Shown here: positions 34,245-42,673 of the stretch, piece after piece | Layout: each line of letters starts with the position of its first letter | How positions within the stretch are numbered: the stretch's first letter is position 1 | DNA from: JAKFWF01 sp031429105 | Lineage (GTDB): Bacteria > Pseudomonadota > Alphaproteobacteria > Rhizobiales > Hyphomicrobiaceae | Reading direction: 5' to 3' | Assembly: GCA_031429105.1 (NCBI GenBank) | Contig: JANOYV010000120.1 | Location: 1 to 64,000, forward strand | DNA length: 64,000 nt | Position numbers and translations under genes: made by a program | The notes under the pieces: model-generated | What the model saw: the letters and a program-made list of their open reading frames with translations, nothing else | Databases searched by the model: none | What the model was told of the DNA's origin: nothing

Positions 34245-34946
34245 TCAAACCGTCATCAACTTGCGCACGTCCGCCTCGACCATGCTTGCCTTCGTGCCCG
34301 ATAGCACGACTTCGCCGCGTTCCAACACCGCGAAGGTGTCGGTCAGTTCCTTGGCGAAGTCGAAGTATTGCTCGACCAGCACGATCGCCATCGTGCCCTT
34401 GTCGCGCAGGTAGGTGATCGCTCGGCCGATGTCCTTAATGATCGATGGCTGAATGCCCTCGGTCGGCTCATCGAGCACCAGGAGCTTCGGTCGGGTGACG
34501 AGCGCGCGCGCAATCGCAAGCTGCTGCTGCTGTCCGCCGGAAAGATCGCCGCCGCGGCGGCCGAGCATTGATTTCAGGATCGGGAATAGCTCGTACAACT
34601 CAGGTGGAATGGTGCGGTCGGCGCGCTTGAGAGGGGCGAAGCCGGTTTCGAGGTTTTCCTTCACCGTGAGCAACGGGAAGATCTCTCGGCCCTGTGGCAC
34701 GTAGGCGATGCCACGACGTGCGCGTTCGTAAGGGAGAAGCTTCGAAATCTCCTCGCCATCGAATTTGATCGACCCACCGCTGATGGCCTGTTGACCGACA
34801 ATCGCGCGTAGAAGCGAACTTTTGCCAACACCGTTACGGCCCAGCACGCAAGTGATCCGGCCAATGTCAGCCGCAACCGATACGCGCCGCAGTGCTTGAG
34901 CGGCACCATAGTGAAGATTGATCGCATCTACGGTCAGCATGATCAT
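34245..34946 (-). CDS. urtE: Urea ABC transporter ATP-binding subunit UrtE
   Basis: This is one of the two ATPases of the high-affinity urea importer (HAAT family, LivF-like). The 233 residues carry Walker A GRNGVGKSSLL, signature LSGGQQQQLAIARAL, Walker B LLVLDEPTEG and the switch histidine region replaced by VLVEQYFDF, which is normal for this family. It is the last gene of the leftward urt operon. Its ATG overlaps the urtD stop by four bases. Family-level resemblance to branched-chain amino-acid ATPases is resolved by the complete urtABCDE order. Confidence 0.93.
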   Translation of the reverse strand: MIMLTVDAINLHYGAAQALRRVSVAADIGRITCVLGRNGVGKSSLLRAIVGQQAISGGSIKFDGEEISKLLPYERARRGIAYVPQGREIFPLLTVKENLETGFAPLKRADRTIPPELYELFPILKSMLGRRGGDLSGGQQQQLAIARALVTRPKLLVLDEPTEGIQPSIIKDIGRAITYLRDKGTMAIVLVEQYFDFAKELTDTFAVLERGEVVLSGTKASMVEADVRKLMTV

Positions 34947-35692
34947 CGCCCCAAATATACTTCGATGACGCGTTCGTTGGCGGAAACTTGGTCGAGCGAA
35001 CCTTCGGCCAACACGCTGCCTTCATGCAGCACGGTGACGCGGACGCCGAGGCGGCGGACGAAGTCCATATCGTGCTCGACGACGATGACCGAATGATCCT
35101 TGGCGATTTCGCGCAACAGGTCGGCGGTGGTCTCGGTTTCGCTGTCGGTCATGCCAGCGACCGGCTCATCGACCAGCAACAGTTTGGGATCCTGCGCAAT
35201 CAGCATGCCGATCTCCAGCCACTGCTTCTGCCCGTGGCTGAGAGCGCCGGCAGCCCGTGCTCGATGGGCGTCGAGCCGGATAGTGCCAAGGATATGATCG
35301 ATCCGCTCGCTGTCATGCGTCCGGCGCTTCCAGAACAAATTCGCGCCGACGCGGCGGTTGTTCTTCAGCGCAAGCAGAAGATTATCCTCAACCGTGTGCT
35401 GTTCGAATACCGTTGGCTTCTGGAACTTGCGACCAATTCCGAGATTGGCAATTGCCGCTTCGTCGAGCTTGGTCAGATCGACCGTGCGATCAAACATGAC
35501 CTCACCGTCGTCTGGTCGGGTCTTGCCCGTGATAACGTCCATCATCGTCGTTTTGCCAGCCCCGTTCGGGCCGATGATCGCCCGCATTTCGCCGTGACGA
35601 ATGTCGAGCGATAGCCCGTTCAATGCGCGGAAGCCATCGAATGAAACTTCGACGCCGGACAGATACAACAGCGAGTGGGTGACCTCGGTCAT
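34943..35692 (-). CDS. urtD: Urea ABC transporter ATP-binding subunit UrtD
   Basis: This is the second ATPase of the urea importer, LivG-like, 249 residues. Walker A is GPNGAGKTTMMD, the signature reads LSHGQKQWLEIG, a variant typical of UrtD, and Walker B is LLLVDEPVAGM. The C-terminus (VTVLHEGSVLAEGSL, then ERVIEVYLGR) is the LivG-type tail. Its start overlaps the urtC stop (ATGA) and its stop overlaps urtE, so the three genes are translationally coupled. Confidence 0.93.
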   Translation of the reverse strand: MTEVTHSLLYLSGVEVSFDGFRALNGLSLDIRHGEMRAIIGPNGAGKTTMMDVITGKTRPDDGEVMFDRTVDLTKLDEAAIANLGIGRKFQKPTVFEQHTVEDNLLLALKNNRRVGANLFWKRRTHDSERIDHILGTIRLDAHRARAAGALSHGQKQWLEIGMLIAQDPKLLLVDEPVAGMTDSETETTADLLREIAKDHSVIVVEHDMDFVRRLGVRVTVLHEGSVLAEGSLDQVSANERVIEVYLGR

Positions 35693-36855
35693 TTCAATGC
35701 CCCTTCCGACTCCGCTGTGCGCAATGCACCCGGAGGTGCAACCTCGGGCGCGTCATCTGATCGATTGTTTCTGTTGGTCCAATCGGCGAGCGTGCCCATG
35801 ATGCCCTTTGGCAGGAATATTGTGACCAACACAAACAGGAGGCCAAGCGCGAATAGCCAGTATGGTGCGAGAATGCCGCTGGTGAAGGTCGTCTTGGCGT
35901 AGTTGACCAGGATCGCGCCAAGCGCTGCCCCAACGAGTGTGCCGCGTCCGCCAACCGCCACCCAGATCACCACTTCGATCGAGTTCGCCGGATGGAACTC
36001 ACTCGGATTGATGATGCCGACCTGGGGCACGTAAAGCGCGCCAGCGATGCCAGCCATGCAGGCCGACAGCGTGAACAGGAATGTTTTATAGGCATCGACG
36101 CGGTAGCCGAGAAACCGCGTCCGACTTTCCGCGTCGCGGATCGCGACTAACACCTTGCCGAGCTTCGAGGCGACGACGCCACGGGCGATCACGTAACAGG
36201 CCATCAAAGTGATTGCCGATAGCGAGAACAAAGTCGCGCGGGTGCCGGGCGCTTGCACGCTATAGCCCAGGATGTCTTTGAAGTCGGTGAGCCCGTTATT
36301 GCCGCCAAAGCCCATGTCGTTGCGAAAGAATGATAGCCACAGCGCGTACGTCAACATCTGCGTGATGATCGACAGATAGACGCCGGTGACGCGGCTACGG
36401 AACGCAAACCAACCGAATACAAAGGCTAGAAGTCCCGGCGCCAGAAACACCATCAGGCCCGCGAATGGGAACATGTCGAAGCCCCACCAGTACCAGGGCA
36501 ATTCCTTCCAGTTTAGAAACACCATGAAGTCGGGCAGCAGCGGGTTGGAATAAACGCCGCGCGAGCCGATCTGGCGCATCAAATACATACCCATGGCATA
36601 ACCGCCGAGCGCAAAGAACGCGCCATGCCCCAGGCTCAAGATGCCCGCATACCCCCAGATCAGGTCGAGCGACAGCGCTAGAATCGCAAAGCACAAGTAC
36701 TTGCCCCACAGCGCCACGCTCGATGTCGAGATGTGGAAAAACGACGAGGGCGAAAAAACCAGATGACAGAACGGCACTACGATAGCGGCGATAGCGAGCA
36801 GCCCTAAAAAGATTGCGCCGCGTTTGTCACTTTCGATCAGGGCTCGCACAATCAT
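35689..36855 (-). CDS. urtC: Urea ABC transporter permease UrtC
   Basis: This is an inner-membrane permease of the LivM type, 388 residues with about ten hydrophobic segments. Family landmarks are LSLDLIWGYAGILSLGHGAF near residue 60 and SRTRFLGYRVDAYKTFLFTL in the later half. The longer loop with FPFAGLMVFLAPGL is usual for UrtC compared with LivM. The start overlaps urtB by four bases, the end overlaps urtD by four. A hydrophilic, Asp/Asn-rich tail (WTNRNNRSDDAPEV) closes the protein. Confidence 0.92.
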   Translation of the reverse strand: MIVRALIESDKRGAIFLGLLAIAAIVVPFCHLVFSPSSFFHISTSSVALWGKYLCFAILALSLDLIWGYAGILSLGHGAFFALGGYAMGMYLMRQIGSRGVYSNPLLPDFMVFLNWKELPWYWWGFDMFPFAGLMVFLAPGLLAFVFGWFAFRSRVTGVYLSIITQMLTYALWLSFFRNDMGFGGNNGLTDFKDILGYSVQAPGTRATLFSLSAITLMACYVIARGVVASKLGKVLVAIRDAESRTRFLGYRVDAYKTFLFTLSACMAGIAGALYVPQVGIINPSEFHPANSIEVVIWVAVGGRGTLVGAALGAILVNYAKTTFTSGILAPYWLFALGLLFVLVTIFLPKGIMGTLADWTNRNNRSDDAPEVAPPGALRTAESEGALK

Positions 36856-38462
36856 GCCTCCACCGACCGGCCCTTGAGAGCGAATAGCCCTCGCGGTCGC
36901 TTCTGGATGAACATGATCACGGCGATCAGCAGGATGATCTTGCCGAGTACGGCACCAGCAAATGGCTCAAGTAACTTGTTGGCGATGCCAAGCGACATAG
37001 CGCCGACCAATGTGCCCCACAAATTGCCGACGCCGCCGAACACCACAACGAGGAAACTATCGACGATGTAGCTCTGGCCAAGGTTCGGTGAAACGTTATC
37101 AATCTGACTCAACGCGACACCAGCCAACCCGGCAATGCCAGAGCCTAGACCAAACGTCAGGGCGTCGACACGAGCCGTCGGAATACCCATCGAGCTGCCC
37201 ATCCGTCGATTTTGCGTCACGGCACGCATATGCAAGCCAAACGGCGTGTACTTCAACGCGAGCAATAGCCCGAAGAAGATCAATCCAGCGAACACGATGA
37301 TCCAGAGCCGGTTCCAGGTGATTACGAGTTCGCCCACCTTAAACGCACCCGACATGAAGCTAGGGGCGCCGACCTCGCGATTGGTCGGCCCGAACCAAGT
37401 ACGCACGGCCTGCTGAAGAATAAGGCTGATGCCCCAGGTCGCCAGCAGTGTCTCCAGTGGGCGGCCATAGAGGAAGCGGATCACGCTACGCTCAATGGCA
37501 ATGCCAATGGCACCTGCGACCAGAAACGCCAATGGAATCGCGAAGATCAGCGAGTAGTCGAATAGTCCAGGAAAGCTCGTGCGGATGACCTCTTGCACGA
37601 CGAAGGTGGTGTAGGCCCCGATCATCACCATTTCGCCGTGCGCCATGTTGATGACGCCCATCACACCGAACGTGATCGCAAGGCCAATAGCTGCAAGTAA
37701 CAGTACGGAGCCGAGCGAGAGGCCGTACCAGAAATTCTGCGCAATGCGCCAAACCGCAAGCTTGCTCTCGATGTCGGCAACGGCGCGGGTCGCCGCTTCT
37801 TTCAAAGCAGCAGGCGCGCTGGCTGGTAGCCCTTGAAGGGCTGCAACGGCCGTCTGGTCACCGCGTGTCTTTAGAATGCTGATTGCGGCAATGCGTGTGA
37901 CTTCCGGCAAATCCACTTTGTTGAACACAATGACCGCACGGGCTGCTTCTAGCTCGAGCCGTACTTTTGCATCGACCTCTTTTGCGAGTGCCGCAACGAC
38001 TTGATCGAACTTGCTCGCATCCTGCGACTTGAAGATTGATTGGGCGGCCTCCAGGCGCTTGACGGGGTCGGGTGATAATAGCGTCATTGCGCCGAGCGCT
38101 GCCTGAACCGCTGTGCGCACACGGTTGTTGAGGCGCACTGGCGTTAAGTCTGCTGGAGCAACTGGCACGATCATTCCGGTTGTGGCATTCGTGAGCTTGC
38201 CGCCGACATCAATAACCACAACCAACTTGTCGGTTGCTGAAAACCTCAATCGACTTTCGGCAAGCGCTGCGAGGATGATGGGGGCTGCGGCATCGCCAGA
38301 ATTTGCGATCTCGGAAATGGCTTCAGCCGTGTCGGAATAGCTATCGGCTAAAAAGCGGGCGACGGGTGCGTCGAGGTTGGCCGCAGCAGCAAATGTCGTC
38401 GACAGGCCGACGTTTGCGGCTATCGCGAATATCTGAAAGAGCGTCGTTAGAAATCGCCGCAT
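36852..38462 (-). CDS. urtB: Urea ABC transporter permease UrtB
   Basis: This is the second urea permease, LivH-like, 536 residues from ATG 38462. Unlike LivH it has a signal-like N-terminus (TTLFQIFAIAANVGLSTTFA) and a roughly 200-residue periplasmic, helical-repeat-like domain before the membrane part. This two-part build is the norm for UrtB. The permease half starts near YGLSLGSVLLLAAIGLAITF and includes GVINMAHGEMVMIGAYTTF. An upstream in-frame start at 38531 would add 23 residues without homology. It begins 135 bases after urtA, with a strong hairpin between them. Confidence 0.92.
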   Translation of the reverse strand: MRRFLTTLFQIFAIAANVGLSTTFAAAANLDAPVARFLADSYSDTAEAISEIANSGDAAAPIILAALAESRLRFSATDKLVVVIDVGGKLTNATTGMIVPVAPADLTPVRLNNRVRTAVQAALGAMTLLSPDPVKRLEAAQSIFKSQDASKFDQVVAALAKEVDAKVRLELEAARAVIVFNKVDLPEVTRIAAISILKTRGDQTAVAALQGLPASAPAALKEAATRAVADIESKLAVWRIAQNFWYGLSLGSVLLLAAIGLAITFGVMGVINMAHGEMVMIGAYTTFVVQEVIRTSFPGLFDYSLIFAIPLAFLVAGAIGIAIERSVIRFLYGRPLETLLATWGISLILQQAVRTWFGPTNREVGAPSFMSGAFKVGELVITWNRLWIIVFAGLIFFGLLLALKYTPFGLHMRAVTQNRRMGSSMGIPTARVDALTFGLGSGIAGLAGVALSQIDNVSPNLGQSYIVDSFLVVVFGGVGNLWGTLVGAMSLGIANKLLEPFAGAVLGKIILLIAVIMFIQKRPRGLFALKGRSVEA

Positions 38463-38520
38463 GATCAATCCAAAAACACTGGTAGCGTGAAGTCGTCGAT
38501 GCTCGCGCTTGTCGTGGAAA

Positions 38521-38549
38521 GGGCGGCGCACTGCAACAGCGCGCCGCCC
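38521..38549 (-). terminator. Strong hairpin between urtA and urtB (partial terminator or mRNA stabiliser)
   Basis: GGGCGGCGC (38521–38529) pairs with GCGCCGCCC (38541–38549), nine perfect pairs, with CTG/CAG extending the stem past one mismatch to a CAA triloop. On the minus strand it is followed by TTTCC, a poor U-tract. It lies 48 bases after the urtA stop. Such structures let a binding-protein gene be expressed above its permease genes. That function is inferred. Confidence 0.6.
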
Positions 38550-38597
38550 GTAAGTCTTATGTCCGTGTCAAATTTAACCCGGATCAAGCAGCAAAGA

Positions 38598-39887
38598 TCA
38601 ACCGCATTTGCCGGTCTTGGTATTGAAGTTACCGCACTTCTTCTCGACCCAGTCGCCGATCAGGTCCTTGGAACCATCAAGGCTCTTTGACCAAGCGTCA
38701 CCTGCAACGAGATCTTTCGTCTTCCAAACCGTTTCCATCTGGCCGTCGGCCTTGATTTCACCGATCAGAACAGGCTTCGTGATGTGATGGTTCGGCAGCA
38801 TCTTCGACATACCACCGGTCAAGTTGGCCGCTTCGATGCCAGGCAACGCGTCGATGACCTTATCTGGATCAACCGACTTCACCTGCTCGACAGCCTTGAC
38901 CCACATGTTGAAGCCAATCACGTGTGCTTCCATCGGATCGTTGGTGACGCGCTTCGGGTTCTTGGTGAAGGCTTTCCACTTTGCGATGAACTCGTCGTTG
39001 GCAGGGGCTTTCACGCTCTGGAAGTAGTTCCAGGCGGTCAAGTGGCCAACAAGGTTCTTGGTGTCGATGCCAGCGAGCTCTTCTTCACCGACAGAGAATG
39101 CGACGACTGGAATATCGGTCGCCTTCACGCCAGCGTTAGCAAGTTCCTTGTAGAACGGCACGTTGGCATCGCCGTTAATGGTCGATACGACGGCGGTCTT
39201 TTTGCCGGCGGTGCCGAACTTCTTGATGTCGGATACGATCGTCTGCCAATCGGAGTGCCCGAAAGGCGTGTAGTTGATCATGATGTCGTCTTTGGCGACG
39301 CCCTTTGAAATCAGGTAGGCCTCAAGGATCTTGTTGGTTGTGCGCGGATAGACGTAGTCGGTGCCAGCCAATACCCAACGCTTCACGTCGCCGCCGTCTT
39401 TCGACATCAGGTAATCAACAGCTGGGATTGCCTGCTGGTTCGGGGCTGCGCCCGTGTAGAAGACATTGCGTTCTGACTCTTCACCCTCGTACTGAACCGG
39501 ATAGAAGAGGATGTTGTTGAGCTCCTTGAACACCGGCAGCACCGATTTGCGTGACACTGAGGTCCAGCAGCCAAACACCACCGAAACCTTGTCCTTAGAA
39601 ATCAACTCGCGGGCCTTTTCTGCGAAAAGGGGCCAGTTTGAAGCAGGGTCAACGACGACCGCTTCAAGCTTCTTGCCGAGCACGCCCCCTTTCTTGTTTT
39701 GCTCATCGATCAGGAAGAGCATCGTGTCCTTCAGCGTCGTCTCGCTGATTGCCATCGTGCCTGAAAGTGAATGTAGGATCCCGACCTTAATGGTCTCTTG
39801 GGCCTGGGCTTGGAGGCTGGTCAGTAGAACTGCTGACGCAGCCAGTCCGCCCGCAAGCGTCGCTGCCGTTTTACGTACTGAAAGCAT
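38598..39887 (-). CDS. urtA: Urea ABC transporter substrate-binding protein UrtA
   Basis: This is the periplasmic urea-binding protein, 429 residues from ATG 39887, chosen because GAGGGA lies just before it. The signal peptide runs MLSVRKTAATLAGGLAASAV to LQAQAQ. The mature protein begins ETIKVGILHSLSGTMAISE, a UrtA hallmark, and includes VFGCWTSVSRKSVLPVFKE and LFYPVQYEGEESERNVFYTG. The tail with four-spaced cysteine-lysine segments (KKCGNFNTKTGKCG) is also typical. It is the first gene of urtABCDE. A sigma-54-like promoter about 40 bases upstream suggests induction under nitrogen limitation. Confidence 0.95.
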   Translation of the reverse strand: MLSVRKTAATLAGGLAASAVLLTSLQAQAQETIKVGILHSLSGTMAISETTLKDTMLFLIDEQNKKGGVLGKKLEAVVVDPASNWPLFAEKARELISKDKVSVVFGCWTSVSRKSVLPVFKELNNILFYPVQYEGEESERNVFYTGAAPNQQAIPAVDYLMSKDGGDVKRWVLAGTDYVYPRTTNKILEAYLISKGVAKDDIMINYTPFGHSDWQTIVSDIKKFGTAGKKTAVVSTINGDANVPFYKELANAGVKATDIPVVAFSVGEEELAGIDTKNLVGHLTAWNYFQSVKAPANDEFIAKWKAFTKNPKRVTNDPMEAHVIGFNMWVKAVEQVKSVDPDKVIDALPGIEAANLTGGMSKMLPNHHITKPVLIGEIKADGQMETVWKTKDLVAGDAWSKSLDGSKDLIGDWVEKKCGNFNTKTGKCG

Positions 39888-39923
39888 GGGTTCCCTCGGG
39901 TTGATTATTACCAAACCATTAAC

Positions 39924-39939
39924 AGCAAGCCGTGTGCCA
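39924..39939 (-). promoter_or_regulatory. Sigma-54 (-24/-12) promoter upstream of urtA
   Basis: On the minus strand the sequence reads TGGCACA-N4-TTGCT, matching the sigma-54 consensus TGGCAC[G/A]-N4-TTGC[A/T] with the GG and GC at the correct spacing. The predicted start site is near 39913, about 26 bases before the urtA ATG. Sigma-54 promoters need an enhancer-binding activator such as NtrC, which fits urea uptake under nitrogen limitation. Confidence 0.75.
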
Positions 39940-39991
39940 TCTTCACGGCACGGCTTTCCCCTCTGAATTCATTGGATATTTATCTGCGAGG

Positions 39992-40009
39992 GTGCGGTTG
40001 CGCGGTGCA
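39992..40009. promoter_or_regulatory. Paired GTGC motifs (possible activator half-sites)
   Basis: GTGC at 39992–39995 and GTGCA at 40005–40009 lie 13 bases apart, about 55–85 bases upstream of the urtA sigma-54 promoter. GTGC is the core of NtrC half-sites (GCAC…GTGC), but here the motifs are direct rather than inverted, so the assignment is weak. Confidence 0.25.
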
Positions 40010-40183
40010 TACTCGGGTTGTTCTGGCTAATTTTCAGTCAGGTTCAAAATGCAACGGCTTAAAATTAGGCAGATATTAGGTGTGCCATATAAACTTTCAG
40101 TCCTCGATCGAACTCCAAGATCGTGGGGTGGCTTCGGTTGAGCATTGAGACAGAGACTAATCCGCCTAAGGCTTGAGCGGTTT

Positions 40184-40212
40184 GTGCAGCGAAAGTGCAA
40201 TTTTTTTGTGCA
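40184..40212. promoter_or_regulatory. Three direct GTGCA repeats upstream of nrtA
   Basis: GTGCA occurs at 40184–40188, 40195–40199 and 40208–40212, spaced 11 and 13 bases, close to one helical turn. They sit about 75–105 bases upstream of the nrtA sigma-54-like promoter, the usual enhancer distance. They may be activator-binding sites, but the inverted NtrC pattern is not seen. Confidence 0.35.
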
Positions 40213-40287
40213 ACCTCCGAATGCGTCAAATTTTATGCAGATGCGCAATGTATTGAAGAACATTAAGTATTTTGATTTTTTATAGCT

Positions 40288-40303
40288 TGGCACGATCCTT
40301 GTT
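40288..40303 (+). promoter_or_regulatory. Sigma-54-like (-24/-12) promoter upstream of nrtA
   Basis: The sequence TGGCACG-N4-TTGTT has a perfect -24 half and one mismatch in the -12 half (GT in place of GC), with correct spacing. The predicted start near 40314 leaves a leader of about 39 bases before the nrtA ATG. The mismatch lowers confidence, but position and context support it. Confidence 0.6.
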
Positions 40304-40319
40304 AAGCTTTTGATCATCA

Positions 40320-40333
40320 ACCGAGGTCTCGGT
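40320..40333 (+). promoter_or_regulatory. Small hairpin in the nrtA leader
   Basis: ACCGA (40320–40324) pairs with TCGGT (40329–40333) around a GGTC tetraloop, just before the ribosome site AAGGGA. It could affect translation start or mRNA stability. It is not the two-hairpin NasT/ANTAR leader. Confidence 0.3.
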
Positions 40334-40352
40334 GACAACAAGGGATCATTAA

Positions 40353-41657
40353 ATGAAGCGCTCAACTCTGTGCCTGCTCCAGTCGCGTCGGCAACTGCTG
40401 CGCGGTACAGCGACTGCGGCACTGTTTGCTGCAGTGAAGACGACTCTGCCGGGAGGAGCGTTCGCTCAAGGGGGTGGGCCGGAAGTTAAGGGCACCAAAC
40501 TAGGCTACATTGCTCTGACCGATGCGGCGCCACTGATCATTGCCAAAGAAAAGGGCATTTTCACAAAGTTCGGGTTGCCGGACATGGATATTGCCAAGCA
40601 GGCATCATGGGGTGCGACCCGCGATAATATGGCGTTGGGGACCAAGGCTAATGGCATCGATGGCGGTCATATACTGCGGCCGAAGGTGCATCTGTATTCG
40701 ACGGGCAAAGTCATGCAGAACGGCCAGCCACTGCCGATGTACAACCTTCTGAACTTGAACGAAGACTGCCAAGGCATCTCGGTTTCGAATGAGTTCAAAG
40801 ATCTTAAGATCGGGAAAGATGCCGCGCCGTTGAAGGCGGCCTTCGAAAAGAAAAAGGCGTCCGGCAAGGAAGTCAAAGTCGCGATGACCTTCCCAGGAGG
40901 TACGCACGACCTGTGGATTCGCTATTGGCTGGCCGCTGGTGGGATCGATCCCGACAAGGACGTTTCGACCATAGTCGTGCCGCCACCGCAGATGGTTGCC
41001 AACATGAAGGTGGGCACGATGGATGCCTTCTGTGTGGGTGAGCCTTGGAACGAACAGTTGGTCAACCAGGATATTGGATACACGGCGCTGACGACCGGCG
41101 AGTTGTGGGCCAACCACCCGGAGAAAGTGCTCGGCATGCGCGCCGATTGGGTCGATGTAAATCCGAAGGCGACGCTCGCCATCATGATGGCAACCATGGA
41201 AGCACAGCAGTGGTGCGATAAGCTTGAAAACAAGGATGAGATGGCTGAGATAATTGGTCGGCGTCAGTGGTTCAACGTACCGGTCGCCGACATTATTGGT
41301 CGACTCAAGGGTGACATAAACTACGGTCTTGGGCGCACAGTTAAGGACCCAAAGCTTGCAATGAAGTTTTGGGGCGACAAGGGGTCGGCTTCCTACCCTT
41401 GGAAGAGCCTCGATACGTGGTTCGTCACCGAAAATGTGCGATGGGGCAAATTCGAACCGTCGATCGACATCAAGGCACTCGTCGACAAGACCAACCGTTC
41501 CGACCTCTGGCGTGAAGCTGCCAAGACGTTGAACATCGCCGGTTCGCCAACTGCTGACAGCCGCGGCAAAGAGACGTACTTCGACGGCAAGGTCTTTGAT
41601 CCCGCTGACCCGACGGCCTACCTGAAAAGCCTCTCGATCAAGCGCGCGGCGGTATGA
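40353..41657 (+). CDS. nrtA: Nitrate ABC transporter substrate-binding protein (NrtA/CmpA family)
   Basis: This is the periplasmic nitrate- or nitrite-binding component, 434 residues. The N-terminus has a twin-arginine signal (SRRQLLRGTATAALFAAV ending near GAFAQ). The mature part shows VKGTKLGYIALTDAAPLIIA, the ASWGATRDNM segment and HILRPKVHLY-like binding loops, then the family MTFPGGTHDLWIRYWLAAGG. An AAGGGA ribosome site supports the start. It leads an eight-gene assimilation operon and is preceded by a sigma-54-like promoter. The neighbouring nitrate reductase makes nitrate the likely ligand rather than bicarbonate (the CmpA ligand). Confidence 0.93.
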   Translation: MKRSTLCLLQSRRQLLRGTATAALFAAVKTTLPGGAFAQGGGPEVKGTKLGYIALTDAAPLIIAKEKGIFTKFGLPDMDIAKQASWGATRDNMALGTKANGIDGGHILRPKVHLYSTGKVMQNGQPLPMYNLLNLNEDCQGISVSNEFKDLKIGKDAAPLKAAFEKKKASGKEVKVAMTFPGGTHDLWIRYWLAAGGIDPDKDVSTIVVPPPQMVANMKVGTMDAFCVGEPWNEQLVNQDIGYTALTTGELWANHPEKVLGMRADWVDVNPKATLAIMMATMEAQQWCDKLENKDEMAEIIGRRQWFNVPVADIIGRLKGDINYGLGRTVKDPKLAMKFWGDKGSASYPWKSLDTWFVTENVRWGKFEPSIDIKALVDKTNRSDLWREAAKTLNIAGSPTADSRGKETYFDGKVFDPADPTAYLKSLSIKRAAV

Positions 41658-41738
41658 CGGCGACCTGATAGGCTCCATGCAAGGCGTTGTTGGAGTGAAG
41701 CGTTCAGTCATCCAAATCGGATTTTTGAGGACGAATAC

Positions 41739-42659
41739 ATGACAGCTACTGCCCTGAAGCCGCACTTGGTGCCGACACCTGCCGGTGCCGTGCCAATTAC
41801 CGTCGCTGCTCTGCCGATTGCGACGGTGTTGGCACTGCCGGTTGCAAAGCGCAGCGCCTCGAAGCGGCTGGCAGAGATCGGCCAGTCGATCGCAGTCAAC
41901 GTGCTGCCGCCGTTGATTGTAGTGCTGGTCTTGGGGCTGATCTGGCAGATCGCAACGGATCATCCAAAAGCGTCGCTCCCTTCGCCCACCAAGATCTGGA
42001 AGGAGGCCAAGGATCTCATCATTGATCCATTTTTTGTAAATGGACCGCAGGACATCGGTTTGGGATGGCGCGTGTTGACGTCGCTGCAGCGGGTCTTCTT
42101 GGGGTTTGGCTTGGCCGCCTTTTTTGGCATTCTGTTGGGTGCTCTTGTAGGCCAGAGCCAGTGGGCGACGCGCGGACTTGATCCTGTGTTTCAAATTCTG
42201 CGCACCGTACCGCCACTCGCCTGGTTGCCGATCTCCCTGGCGGCCTTCCGTGACAGTTACCCGTCGGCTATTTTCGTGATCTTCATCACGGCGATCTGGC
42301 CGGTGATCATCAATACGGCAGTCGGCGTTCGCAATATTCCGCAGGACTATCGAAATGTCGCCCAAGTCCTTCGGTTGAACCCGATCGAGTTCTTTTGGAA
42401 GATCATGATCCCGTCGGCGGCCCCCTATATTTTCACCGGCCTTCGGATTGGGATCGGCTTGTCATGGCTCGCCATCGTTGCCGCTGAAATGCTGACCGGT
42501 GGTGTCGGCATCGGATTCTTCATCTGGGATGCGTGGAACTCGTCGCGTCTGTCGGACATCGTCGTGGCCCTGATTTACATCGGTGTCGTGGGCTTTGTGC
42601 TTGATCGCCTCGTCGCAGCCGTCGGGCGGTTCGCGACCCGCGGCACAGCTGAATCTTGA
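41739..42659 (+). CDS. nrtB: Nitrate ABC transporter permease NrtB
   Basis: This is an inner-membrane permease of the NrtB/SsuC family, 306 residues. After an unusually long, hydrophilic-to-Ala/Val-rich N-terminus of about 60 residues come five to six membrane helices. The EAA loop region reads NIPQDYRNVAQVLRLNPIEF, and GLSWLAIVAAEMLTGGVGIG is a clear family motif. It starts 81 bases after nrtA. The ATPase gene begins 14 bases past its stop, with a strong ribosome site in between. Confidence 0.92.
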   Translation: MTATALKPHLVPTPAGAVPITVAALPIATVLALPVAKRSASKRLAEIGQSIAVNVLPPLIVVLVLGLIWQIATDHPKASLPSPTKIWKEAKDLIIDPFFVNGPQDIGLGWRVLTSLQRVFLGFGLAAFFGILLGALVGQSQWATRGLDPVFQILRTVPPLAWLPISLAAFRDSYPSAIFVIFITAIWPVIINTAVGVRNIPQDYRNVAQVLRLNPIEFFWKIMIPSAAPYIFTGLRIGIGLSWLAIVAAEMLTGGVGIGFFIWDAWNSSRLSDIVVALIYIGVVGFVLDRLVAAVGRFATRGTAES

Positions 42660-42673
42660 AGGAGGCCAATATC

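Larger units (their letters stand above)
39888..40352. promoter_or_regulatory. Divergent urt/nrt intergenic region
   Basis: This 465-base stretch has no convincing gene. It holds a sigma-54-like promoter for each flanking operon, five GTGC(A) motifs, and an AT-rich segment near 40190–40290 that would suit activator-induced bending. The listed sites are given separately. Confidence 0.7.

Noticed and set aside
36852..37700. UrtB as a fusion or frame error because it is longer than LivH
   Set aside because: The N-terminal periplasmic domain is normal for UrtB.
40320..40333. NasT/ANTAR-type antitermination leader before nrtA
   Set aside because: Only one small hairpin with a four-base loop is present; the two-hexaloop structure and terminator are absent.
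40605..42365. 586-codon open frame on the minus strand over nrtA and nrtB
   Set aside because: It lies antisense to two clearly recognisable transporter genes, its translation is rich in His/Arg/Gln without domains, and no ribosome site or homologous motif is seen. It is a composition shadow.
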